From Charina bottae (taxonomy: Eukaryota > Chordata > Lepidosauria > Squamata > Charinaidae): 64,000 nt of DNA. Below the pieces are notes generated by a model. The model ran no database searches. It saw nothing but the letters and a program-made list of their open reading frames with translations, and was not told the origin of the DNA. Position numbers and translations under genes: made by a program. The DNA is taken from assembly GCA_023362775.1 (NCBI GenBank), contig JALMGJ010000003.1, positions 422,001-486,000 of the forward strand. Reading direction: 5' to 3'. Of the stretch, positions 8,349-19,036 are shown one piece after another (the first letter of the stretch is position 1; every line of letters begins with the position of its first letter).

Positions 8349-11300
8349 GTCCAGCAAAGGAGATCGTTACCTTGTCGTGGTGCTGGACCTTGAGCACCTC
8401 AATGAAACCATGAGCTAAACCATGAAGGGACACCCAAGACGGGAAGGTCGTGGCAGAGAGGTCAGACTAAATACAATCCCTGGGGAAGGTAATGGCAACC
8501 TACCCCAGTATTCTTGCCGTGAAAACTAAATGGATCAGTACAACCAGAGATATGTCGGTATACCATCGGAAGATGGGACTCCCAGGTCGGAAGATGGTCA
8601 AAATGCTACTGGGGAGGAACAGAGGATACGTTCAACTAGCCCCAGATGTGATGACGCAGCTAGCTCAAAGGCGAAAGTACGGCTAGCGGCCGACGGTGCT
8701 GGTGGTGAACGACGAATCCGATGTTCTAAAGATCAACACACCATAGGAACCTGGAATGTAAGATCTATGAGCCAGGGCAAATTGGATGTGGTTATTGGTG
8801 AGATGGCAAGATTAAATATAGACATTTTAGGTGTCAGTGAACTGAAATGGACTGGAATGGGCCACTTCACATCAGATGACCACCAGATCTACTACTGTGG
8901 GCAAGAGGACCACAGAAGAAATGGAGTAGCCTTCATAATTAATAATAAAGTGGCTAAAGCAGTACTTGGATACAATCCAAAAAATGATAGAATGATCTCA
9001 ATTCAAATTCAGGGGAAGCCATTTAACATCACAGTGATCCAAATATACCCCAACCACAGATGCTGAAGAAGCAGAAGTAGATCAGTTCTATGACGATCTG
9101 CAGCACCTACTGGATAATACACCAAAAAGAGATGTTATTTTCATTACAGGAAACTGGAATGCTAAGGTGGGTAGTCAGACGACACCTGGAATTACAGGCA
9201 AGCATGGTCTGGGAGAACAAAATGAAGCAGGACATAGGCTGATAGAATTTTGCCAAGACAACTCACTGTGCATAACAAACACTCTCTTCCAACAACCTAA
9301 AAGACGACTTTATACATGGACTTCACCAGATGGTCGACACCGAAATCAGATTGACTACATCCTTTGCAGCCAAAGGTGGCGGACATCCATACAGTCGGTA
9401 AAAACAAGACCTGGAGCTGACTGTAGTTCAGATCACGAACTTCTTATTGCAAAAATTAGAATCAGACTAAAGAGAATAGGGAAGACCCACAGATCAGTTA
9501 GATATGAGCTCACTAATATTCCTAAGGAATATGCAGTGGAGGTGAAGAATAGATTTAAGGGACTAGATTAAGTAGATAGGGTCCCGGAAGAACTATGGAC
9601 AGAAGTTCGCAACATTGTTCAGGAGGCGGCAACAAAAAACGTCCCAAGGAAAAAGAAAACCAAGAAGGCAAGATGGCTGTCTGCTGAGACACTGGAAGTA
9701 GCCCAAGAAAGAAGGAAAGCAAAAGGCAACAGTGATAGGGGGAGATATGCCCAATTAAATGCAAAATTCCAGAGGATAGCCAGAAGAGATAAGGAATTAT
9801 TTTTAAACAAGCAATGTGCGGAAGTGGAAGAAGACAATAGAATAGGAAGGACAAGAGACCTCTTCCAGAAAATTAGAAACATCGGAGGTAAATTCCAGGC
9901 AAAAATGGGTATGATCAAAAACAAAGATGGTAAGGACCTAACAGAAGCAGAAGAGATCAAGAAAAGGTGGCAAGAATATACGGAAGATCTGTATAGGAAG
10001 GATAATAATATTGCAGATAGCTTTGACGGTGTGGTCAGTGAGTTAGAGCCAGACATCCTGAAGAGTGAGGTTGAATGGGCCTTAAGAAGCATTGCTAATA
10101 ACAAGGCAGCAGGAGACGACAGTATCCCAGCTGAACTGTTTAAAATCTTGCAAGATGATGCTGTCAAGGTGATGCATGCCATATGCCAGCAAATTTGGAA
10201 AACACAAGAATGGCCATCAGATTGGAAAAAATCAACTTATATCCCCATACCAAAAAAGGGAAGCACTAAAGAATGTTCAAACTATCGATCAGTGGCACTT
10301 ATTTCACATGCCAGTAAGGTAATGCTCAAGATCTTGCAAGGTAGACTCCAGCAATTCATGGAGCGAGAATTGCCAGATGTACAAGCTGGGTTTAGAAAAG
10401 GCAGAGGAACTAGAGACCAAATTGCCAATATCCGCTGGATAATGGAGAAAGCCAGGGAGTTTCAGAAAAACATCTATTTCTGTTTTATTGACTATTCTAA
10501 AGCCTTTGACTGTGTGGATCATAACAAATTGTGGCAAGTTCTTGGTGGTATGTATTTCCAAGTCATCTTGTCTGCCTCCTGAGGAATCTGTATAACGACC
10601 AAGTAGCAACGGTAAGAACAGAGCACGGAACAACGGACTGGTTTAGGATTGGGAAAGGAGTACGGCAGGGCTGTATACTCTCACCCTACCTATTCAACCT
10701 GTACGCAGAACACATCATGCAATGTGCTGGGCTTGAGGAATCCAAGGCTGGAGTTAAAATCGCTGGAAGAAACATTAACAATCTTAGATATGCAGATGAT
10801 ACCACTTTGATGGCTGAAAGCGAGGAGGAGTTGAGGAGCCTTATGACGAAGGTGAAAGAAGAAAGTACAAAAGCTGGGTTGCAGTTAAACCTCAAAAAAA
10901 CCAAGATTATGGCAACCAGCTTGATTGATAACTGGCAAATAGAGGGAGAAAAAGTGGAGGCAGTGACAGACTTTGTATTTCTAGGTGCAAAGATTACTAC
11001 AGATGCTGACTGCAGCCAGGAAATCAGAAGACGTCTACTTCTTGGGAGGAGAGCAATGGCAAATCTCGATAAAATAGTTAAGAGCAGAGACATCACACTG
11101 ACAACAAAGGTCCGCATAGTTAAAGCAATCGTATTCCCCGTAGTAACCTATGGCTGTGAGAGCTGGACCATAAGGAAGGCTGAGCGAAGGAAGATAGATG
11201 CTTTTGAACTGTGGTGTTGGAGGAAAATTCTGAGTGTGCCTTGACTGCAAGAAGATCAAACCAGTCCATACTCCAGGAAATAAAGCCAGACTGCTCACTT

Positions 11301-11566
11301 GAGGGAATGATATCAAAGGCAAAACTGAAGTACTTTGGCCACATAATGAGACGACAGGATACCCTGGACAAGATGCTGATGCTAGGGAAGGTGGAAGGCA
11401 AAAGGAAGAGGGGCCGACCAAGGGCAAGATGGATGGATGATATTCTGGAGGTGACGGACTCGACCATGGGGGAGCTGGGGATGGTGACGGCCGACAGGAA
11501 GCTCTGGCGTGGGCTGGTCCATGAAGTCACGAAGAGTCGGAAACGACTGAACGAATAAACAACAAC
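8349..11566 (+). mobile_element. Bov-B (RTE clade) LINE, near full length, inactivated
   Basis: About 3.2 kb flanked by a 10-bp duplication, atacacttta (8339-8348 and 11567-11576). The 5' region reads ggagatcgttaccttgtcgt and the 3' end is cggaaacgactgaacgaata followed by an aacaac tail. It encodes apurinic-type endonuclease followed by reverse transcriptase in one long ORF. Target duplication, full length and few lesions point to a fairly young insertion. Bov-B is known for horizontal transfer and abundance in squamates. Confidence 0.95.
8530..11558 (+). pseudogene. Bov-B endonuclease/reverse transcriptase, frameshifted
   Basis: Endonuclease: GTWNVRSMSQGKLDVV at about 8738, ILGVSELKWTGMG, YTWTSPDGRHRNQIDYILCS and SDHELL near 9440. 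Reverse transcriptase: AGFRKGRGTRDQ, FIDYSKAFDCVDH (motif A), GVRQGCILSPYLFN (motif B) and NLRYADDTTL (catalytic YADD box, near 10785-10800). The C-terminal part reads YGCESWTIRKAE and later RRQDTLDKMLMLGKVEGKRK. Lesions seen: a frame change at about 9045 (apparent 2-base loss), a TAA stop at 9569-9571, a frame change near 10545, and a one-base loss at about 11241-11246. The protein therefore cannot be made intact. Confidence 0.9.
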
Positions 11567-11779
11567 ATACACTTTAAGTGTGCTGTTGCCCCGATCACGC
11601 CTGTAATAGGATAGGAATCACCAGTGGGAAGTAATGAATTTTATGCCAGTAGAGTTTTCCACTGGCTCAAGTACTGGTGCATAGCACTTTAATTCAGATG
11701 TGGGGAAATGCCATATATTGAGGAATTGTAAATAGCAGAAACACTGGAGAAAAATGCTAATGTAATATTGGAGTGTTTT

Positions 11780-13267
11780 ATTTTGAGGGAAACCAGAACT
11801 GGGCATAGATAATCATGTATCTTGGACTTCAAAGAGCAGATTTTATGAAGTTTAGAGAAATAAGTAGAATTCCATTGCACAAGAAATTAATGAAAAAGGA
11901 GCTCAAAATGAATGGTTATTCTGAAAGGGCAATTCCTAAAAGCACAATTGCAAACAATGTCCATGGGGAGAGAAAATGGAGGACAATAGAAGATGCCAAT
12001 GTGGCTTTGGAAAAAGCTTAATGAAGATCTAAAAACACAAGACACATACTACAAATACAAAGATGGCTTGATCACAGAAGAAGAGTATTTATATATAACC
12101 TGGAATTGTAGAATTGGGGTCAGGAAAACAAAAGCACAGTGTGAGCTGAGGTTATTGAAGGATGTTAAGAAAACATAAAACCTTTTTTAAAATACATTCA
12201 AAATAAAAAGAGAAGAATCAATATGCCAACTCTCAGTGAAAATGCCAAAATGCTAACAGGAAACAAAGAAAAGGAAGAGCTACTCAATTCCTATTTTCAT
12301 TTAGACTTCTCCAATAAAAAGGATGCATCCCAACTGGAAATTATAAAGAATTACAAATTGTACAGGATGCTGTACTTCTTTACTTTGAATTTAAATCTCT
12401 AGGACCAGATGAATCACATCCTACAGTACTGAAAGAAATAGCTGATGGTCTGGCTGAATCCTCATATATTATCTTTCATAAATCCTGGCAAAATGCTGTC
12501 CTTGTCTTAAAAAAGAAAAGAAAAAGGAAGATGTAGCAAAGTACTGGTCAGTCAGTCTGACATCAATACTAGAACAGAGTCTTGGAAACAATTAGCAATT
12601 CCCAGAAGTCTTATTGAATCTGTAAAGAACAAATCTTGCCAGACTAACTGGATCTCACGTTTTAATGGAATAATTTCCTTAACAGATTATGGGAATGCTG
12701 TAGGCATAATATATCTTGATTTCAATGAGGCATTTAACAAAGTATTCCATGATATGGTGATTAGCAAGCTAGTTAACTATGGGCTGGATGGCATGACAAT
12801 TAAATGGATACATAGCTGGCTGGAAAATTGTTCTCAAAGAAGAATCATCAATGGTTCCTCAACAAACTGGGGCCTGGTTATTTGAAGGACCACCTTTTCC
12901 CAGTCACATCTACCTGGCCCACCAGAGCGGGGAGGCAGGGTATGTTACGGGTCCCTTCTATAAGGGAAGTTCATCTAGTGGCACCACGAAAAAGGGTCTT
13001 CTTTGTGATGGCTCCCTCCTTGTGGAACATCATTCCCCCAGAGATTACATTGGTCCCTACCTTGATGCTTTTCTGAAAGGTCCTGAAGACGTGGTTCTGC
13101 CAGCGGGCCTGGGGACCCCAGGTTGAGATGGAGCTGATCAAGTGGCTGATCTGATTCTGATTTGTAGCTGCCGCAGGGGGTAGGGAGTTGACGGGTTTTT
13201 ATATTGTGGATTTTGATTTTGTAAGCCGCCCAGAGTCACTGTGTGTGAGTTGGGCGGCCATATAAAT

Positions 13268-13314
<47 letters not shown>

Positions 13315-13860
13315 GAGAGTATCAAGTGATGTGCAGCAAGGATTAGTTCTGGATGCTCTACTTTTCAATATTCATATTAATGATTTGGATGAAATGAGGG
13401 AGGGAATTTGCAGATGACAGAAAATTGGATGGGATAGCTAATACCCTAGAAGACAAAAACAATCAAAACAATCCTGATTGATTAGATAAATTAATGAAAT
13501 TTAGCAGAGACAAAATTTCACTTTGAAAACAAATATGAAATGCACAGGCATAGAATGGAGGATACCTGGCTTGGTAATAGTACTTGTGAAAAAGATCTTG
13601 GAACAGTAGCTGGCTGCAAATGGAATACAAGCCAGCAGTGTGCTATGGCTACAAAAATGTCAAATACAATTCTAGGCTTCATCAACAGAAAGAGAATTTT
13701 CAGATCCCAGGAAGTAATTATTCTATTCTGTTCTGTTTTGGTAAACTCTCACCTCAAGTACTGTTTCCAGTTCCAGCCACACTTTAAGATGGGTTCATAG
13801 AAACTAAAACGAGTCCAGAGTAGAGCAACAAGATGATCAGTGAACTCACTGTATCAGAAC
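11780..13860 (+). mobile_element. CR1 LINE, degenerate, with two nested insertions
   Basis: Low-identity coding traces in CR1 order: a pre-RT segment (about 12040-12170, GVRKTKAQCELRL), then near 12540-12840 IIYLDFNEAFNKVPHD-like sequence and KWIHSWLEN, both typical of the CR1 reverse transcriptase. After the insertion at 12855-13314 it continues with VQQGLVLDALLFNIHINDLD and, at 13540-13800, CEKDLGTVAG and VNSHLKYCFQF. Many stops and frame changes show an old copy. The hAT copy at 13870 sits at its 3' edge. Confidence 0.8.
12855..13314 (+). mobile_element. CR1/L3-like LINE 3' end, nested, with GATA tail
   Basis: Interrupts the CR1 reverse transcriptase. It reads APSLWNIIPPE (compare [11 protein letters not shown] in the 49.6-kb copy), then a 3' UTR with taagccgcccagagtcactg and a pure (gata)n tail at 13269-13314. 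The accgcccagagtc box recurs in all copies of this family in the window. Confidence 0.8.
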
Positions 13861-13869
13861 CCTCTAGTG

Positions 13870-14409
13870 CAGAGCTTTCCAAGCTTTTCATGTTGGTGAC
13901 ACACTTTTTAGACATGCATCATTTCACGACACACTCTTACAGCAGGGCACAAGGCAGGCACTAGGACCTGTGTGGAATCACAGCAGGTTTGGAGGCAGCC
14001 AGGCACAAGGCAGGCACTAGGACCTGCGTGGAATCCTGGCAGGTCAGGTTTGGAGGCAGCAAGGCACAAGGCAGGCACTAGGACCTACGTGGAATCCTGG
14101 CAGGGCTCGGAGGCAGCAGCCGCCGCGACACCCAGACACCGCAGCCAACACACTAATGCAGAGCTTTCCAAACTTTTCATGTTGGTGACACACTTTTTAG
14201 ACATGCATCATTTCGCGACACACTCTTACAGCAGGGCACAAGGCAGGCACTAGGACCTGCACGGAATCACAGCAGGTTTGGAGGCAGCAAGGCACAAGGC
14301 AGGCACTAGGACCTGCGCAGAATCCTGGCAGGGCTCGGAGGCAGCAGCAGCCGCGACACACCCAGACACACCCAGACACTGCAGCCGACACACAGTTTGG
14401 AAAGCTCTG
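13870..14409. mobile_element. hAT-type non-autonomous element, internally duplicated
   Basis: Ends cagagctttcc and ggaaagctctg, flanked by 8-bp repeats ctctagtg (13862-13869) and ctctagta (14410-14417). A second left end (cagagctttccaaactttt) starts at about 14158, so the copy consists of a partial unit followed by a complete one. The interior contains repeated blocks of ggcacaaggcaggcactagg. No transposase is encoded. Confidence 0.85.
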
Positions 14410-14417
14410 CTCTAGTA

Positions 14418-14779
14418 TTTAATGTGACTGATTAATTTGCTTCGTTTGTCTGGATGGGAAGGGGATATTTGGAGCAGTTTTCCTTGTTCTGGATGATTTT
14501 TTTTTTATGTTAAGGTGCTAATATAATTACAGTATTGAAAAACCTACCGTTCTTAAGTTTTGATCTTATCCACCTGGAACACATCACTGTTCCGGCATAA
14601 CTTTTAAAGCCCAGCTTTTACCAAAGGGCCACTAAAGCCAGGAGCCCTTTGCCTGGCTTACCTCTTCCGTTTTACCTAAATCGGTCTCCTGATCCGGCCC
14701 TTTTCTGAACTTACACCTTCGTCATACAGATAGTTTTTGGAAAGCTGTTCGATCATACTCGTCTTCCTCCCAGTCCCAC
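14418..14779. other. No feature recognised
   Basis: Unique-looking sequence between the hAT copy and the CpG-rich island. Confidence 0.4.
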
Positions 14780-15480
14780 CCATAAATTTCCGCGCATTTC
14801 TCAATAGGCCTTCGGAGAAGCATGCCCGCGCGGCGGCTCTCAGGAGCTCTCCGATCCTATAAGCCCTCCACCGTCACCGCCCCACACAGCCGGCTCACAC
14901 ACGCGTCGACCTTGGGCCATCTTCTTTTTCAGTTTTCCACGCCGACGACGTCCATTCACACACGGAAGGCCGGGGATGGGTCTCAGGGGAGGCAGGAGGC
15001 CTCACAAGCAATTCCCCCGCTGGCATTTCCTCTCAGCTGCTAGATTAGCGCGCCGTCCTTCGCAGCGCCCTCCCAGGGCAAGGCTCTCCCCTGGTAGTTG
15101 CAGCTGTGCCCCGCCGGGCGTCTCTCTCCTTTGCCCTCCCGCCTCTCACCTGGCCTGGCGAGCGCCTCGAGAAACCGGCTCGGCTCGTACCCTCGTGCGG
15201 GACCAGCAATCGGCCAGCGCTCAGGCCTTGCCCCCTTCGCGCATCCCTCCTCCTGGCGCTTCACCCACAGACCTTCCGCGGTCTCCTGCACCCTCACCGA
15301 GGAGCAGATTTAGCACCGACATCGGGGAGGGGGGCGAGCCTCCTAGGAAAGCGACTGAAAGCGCGCGGATGAAAAAGAGCCCCCGCCCTTCCTCGCTTGG
15401 CGCAAAAGATCCCTTACTGTCGCCGCGGAGGCTGCGTCTCTCTTCCCAGAGACGGATCTCCTCCACTCCTATGAGTCTTC
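14780..15480. promoter_or_regulatory. Orphan CpG-rich island, possible promoter
   Basis: About 700 bp rich in C+G and CpG (for example cccgcgcggcggc, acgcgtcgacc, gcgcgccgtcc) in otherwise AT-rich surroundings, with no mobile-element signature. Open frames exist on both strands but look like by-products of the composition and match no protein I recognise. In mammals ZNF697 lies upstream of PHGDH in divergent orientation, so this could be its promoter or a non-coding first exon; nothing in the sequence proves that. Confidence 0.4.
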
Positions 15481-16394
15481 CAGGTTCCTCTTTGCAACCG
15501 ACATCTCTAGGGATATTATGCGTTCATATATATTGTGCAATAATGACAGTTTCATTTGGATAAATTGTTACTTATCCTGAAGGAGATAGTCCACCGACTC
15601 TGAAGAAATACAATATGAGGTACCCCAATATGCATTTGGGGCGGTAAGAGCATGTAAATAGTAGGCCACCCTGATTGAGCTACATTTCAATTCTTGCAAA
15701 GATAAATAACTGAAAACTAGTGACCAGTTTCTGCATCATGGAATCTACAGTACGTGGTGGGAGAGGTTACAGGAGCCAGGTTCGGTTGACTTTCAAAAGT
15801 TTAATCTGTCTTCCCCTCGGGATAGCTCTGACAGACTCCCTCTTGGTCACAGCGGGGCTTTGCAGCCACCTTGTGACTAATTTTGTGCTGCACTGTAAAT
15901 GCAGAAATTGTAGTCAGCATAATAAATTGACCCATATTTCCTCCTGGCACGCAGTATCACATGGAAGTTGTATTACAAGGTGTCTACTGAAGCACATGGA
16001 AAAATCAATGAGAGGCAAAAGGGGAGAGCATTGAGAATGAGCTATGCTATAATTGCCATGAACAGGGTAGCAGAAATACCTCTTTTATGGAAGAGGGATA
16101 TATTTATCCCTCTGATTTAAGTATACCATCCTATTTTACATATTCTATTTTATGGAAAATTTAATTTATTCATTTACATCTCACCTTTATATAGAAGGTG
16201 CATCTGATGGAACTGAAAAGAGATAACCACAATAATACATAAGAAAACATGAGCTACTGAAAGTTTCAAATCTATATGCATCCCTCAATGTTAACCAATG
16301 TTCCCTCAGTGTTAAAGCTCCATTTTTGTCTATTTTTATTAATGTATTGCCATTTTATTAGCACATCTATAGGCTTTTAAAATTATTTGATGCT
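15481..16394. other. No feature recognised
   Basis: AT-rich sequence without convincing coding or repeat signatures. Confidence 0.4.
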
Positions 16395-16830
16395 TATTTT
16401 CATAGAATCATTGTGTGGAAAAGGATCTTAGAGGTCATCTTGTCTAATCCCTTGCTCAAGACAGGATCCACTAGAGCCTCTCTGACAGATGACCATCCAG
16501 CCTCAGTTGCTGACCTCCAGTAAAAAAGAATGCACACCATATCATGTGGCAGCCTGTTCCACTGGCTGACAGCTTATACAGTCAGGATGTTCCTCCTGGT
16601 GTCAGCCTGAACTTCCTTCTTTGTAGTTTTCACCCACTGTTTCTGGTCTTACTTTCTGGGGCAGTAGAGGATGACAGACTTTCAGCTATTTGAAGACTGT
16701 TATTGTATCTCCCTTTGGCTGTCTTTTCTGTAAGCTAAATGTATCCAGATCCTTTCACTGTTCCTCATAGGGCTTGCTTATTTTCTGTGTGCTGTTTAGT
16801 TTCTTCTGTTTGTTAATATGATTAACAATC
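16395..16830 (-). mobile_element. CR1 LINE 3' UTR remnant
   Basis: Starts with tcatagaatcattgtgtgga (reverse of the CR1 terminal attctatga motif) and continues with cttagaggtcatcttgtcta and cagcctgttccactggctga, blocks of the classic CR1 3' region. It is strongly diverged and contains no coding part. The stretch 16831-17415 shows nothing else. Confidence 0.65.
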
Positions 16831-17423
16831 ATTAATTTTAATGGTCTCCACTTGGTTTTCACAAAGCAGACTACAGTGCAGTTTTAAAATAAGAACCGAT
16901 ATGGGAAATGGCTCAATTATTTTTTCCCAAACAATACAGTTTTATGGGGTTACGTTAGTCAAAGAATTGAATGGAGTACTATGTTCCGCATGTCACATTC
17001 ATTTCATGAACTTCATATATTAACACACAAAGGGTTAGAGTGTTACAGTGGCCCCAGACAGAAACTATGGGCTGTGTAAATGATAAGACTGGTCAGTACA
17101 GTCACGAAATGTATCACATATTCCATGCATGACTTTTTCACATGCACACAACCTTCAATAAATCCTTTTTTAAAGAAAAGATCCCTGGTAGGATGAAGTT
17201 ATAGCTCTTTCCCAGCAGCAGAAAGAATCAGGTACCCCAATATAGCAATAGGAAAACAGTAAGCGGTGGGTGAACCCAGAGATCCTGACCAAACTTATGT
17301 GGGGGAAAAGGTGCAGATGGGAGACTCTTCTTGCATTCCCTTTTCGCCAGCCCAAAATGCTCCAGCGGCTTGCCCAAAGATCCATTAGTGAGCTATCAGG
17401 AACATGGGCTTTTCCCCCCAGCC

Positions 17424-17676
17424 CAGAGCTTTCCAAACTGTGTGTCGCCACACACAGTCTGGTGTGTCGCCACACAACCCGGAAGCACTGATCATCATCA
17501 GCGCTTCCGGGTTTTCCCGCGGCGACACACCAACGGCGGCGCGCAAAAACCCAAAAGCGGCAGCAGCGCTTCCAGGTTTTTGCGCGCTGCCGCAATGGCG
17601 GCACTTCTGGGTTTTCCCGCGGTGACACAGCAACGGCGGTTGGTGTGTCGCCGCGGGAAAACTTTGGAAAGCCCTG
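17424..17676. mobile_element. hAT-type non-autonomous element
   Basis: Ends cagagctttccaaac and tttggaaagccctg with a perfect 8-bp duplication, ccccagcc (17416-17423 and 17677-17684). The 253-bp interior contains tgtgtcgccacaca repeats and several GC-rich inverted blocks (ggaagc...gcttcc). No coding capacity. Confidence 0.9.
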
Positions 17677-17793
17677 CCCCAGCCCAATAGGACAGCAGCA
17701 GCAGCAGTTTGGGGGAAGAATGGAACTGGGAGTAACAGACAAAGCAAATTAAAGGGAGCGGAGGTGTCAGCTTTTGCAGGCTACCCACTAAGG

Positions 17794-18043
17794 CAGAGCT
17801 TTCCAAACTGTGTGACGGGACAACGTCAGTGTGTCGGCTGCAGTGTCTGGGTGTGTCGCGGCTGCTGCTGCCTCCTGGCTTCCGCGCAGGTCCTAGTGCC
17901 TGCCTTGTGCCTGGCTGCCTCCAAACCAGCTGTGATTCTGCGCAGGTCCTAGTGCCTGCCTTGTGCCCTGCTGTAAGAGTGTGTCGCGAAATGATGCATG
18001 TCTAAAAAGTGTGTCACCAACATGAAAAGTTTGGAAAGCTCTG
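17794..18043. mobile_element. hAT-type non-autonomous element
   Basis: Same termini as the preceding copy and a perfect 8-bp duplication, cactaagg (17786-17793 and 18044-18051). The 250-bp interior is of the other type, with ggtcctagtgcctgccttgt repeated twice, as in the copy at 13870 but inverted. Confidence 0.9.
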
Positions 18044-18550
18044 CACTAAGGAGAGTATATGTCAAGGACTGTTCAGCTCTGCATGAGATATCCAGGCTGA
18101 GGAAGCTGCTGCTTGCATTGTTGTAGTTATCATAGAAGCTGAGAGTACATCCCCCTATTATTTACTTAACTGAGATTATTTCCTCTCTTTCAATGTCAGC
18201 TGCAGAAGTTATATTTTAACCTGCGCCAATATCACAGCAAGAAGCACTCTATTGGCAGCTTCTGCCCATCATTAAGAGCCTTGTGAGAAAATCAGAACCG
18301 TAGATTGCTATACCACTTTTCCTGCCGCTGTTATAGGAAGCTCCCTGAGGTTATTTATTTGAAGTATTTCTGTTTTAATTTGGGACACAACTCTCATATG
18401 GTGGTATATAATGACATGAGATACATCTGAATGCTTAAAAAGAAACATAAGAACACAGCTCCAAATCTCAGAAATTAATGGCGTAAAATAATTAACAAAA
18501 GGCAGATGGGAATACATCTTCCAAGCACACTTGAAGGTTTGAATGAAGGT

Positions 18551-19036
18551 ACATTTTTATTTATTTATTTTTTTATTTTATTTTATTTTATTTTATTTTC
18601 TATCCCGCCTTTATTTTTTATTATTTTTGTAAATAACTCAAGGTGGCGAACATACCTAATACTCCTTCCTCCTCCTATTTTCCCCACAACAACCCTGTGA
18701 GGTGAGTTGGGCTGAGAGAGAGTGACTGGCCCAAGGTCACCCAGCCGGCTTTCCTGCCTAAGGCGGGACTAGAACTCTCAGTCTCCTGGTTTGCCATTGG
18801 CTCCTTCCTAGGGCTGAGAGAGAGAGTGACTGGCCCAAGGTCACCCAGCCGGCTTTCCTGCCTAAGGCGGGACTAGAACTCTCAGTCTCCTGGTTTGCTA
18901 TTGGCTCCTTCCCAGGGCTGAGAGAGAGTGACAGCCCAAGGTCACCCAGCCGGCTTTCATGCCTAAGGCGGGACTAGAACTCTCAGTCTCCTGGTTTCTA
19001 GCCCGTTGCCTTAGCCAGTAGACCAAACTGGCTCTC
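18551..19036 (-). mobile_element. MIR-like tRNA-derived SINE with internal triplication
   Basis: Read on the - strand it has a tRNA-like head (tggtctactggctaaggca; gttctagtcccgcc as the B-box region), a core resembling MIR (tgaccttgggc, ctcacagggttgttgtgggg) and an A/T-rich tail ending in ttattt repeats. The part from the B box into the core is present three times in tandem (about 18710-18990, about 109 bp each). 18052-18550 holds nothing recognisable. Confidence 0.75.

Noticed and set aside
12828..13126. Possible small genes at 12828-13126
   Set aside because: Both frames are parts of the nested CR1/L3-like LINE end (APSLWNIIPPE motif).
16395..16830. Possible conserved non-coding element
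   Set aside because: The block order matches a CR1 3' UTR in reverse orientation.
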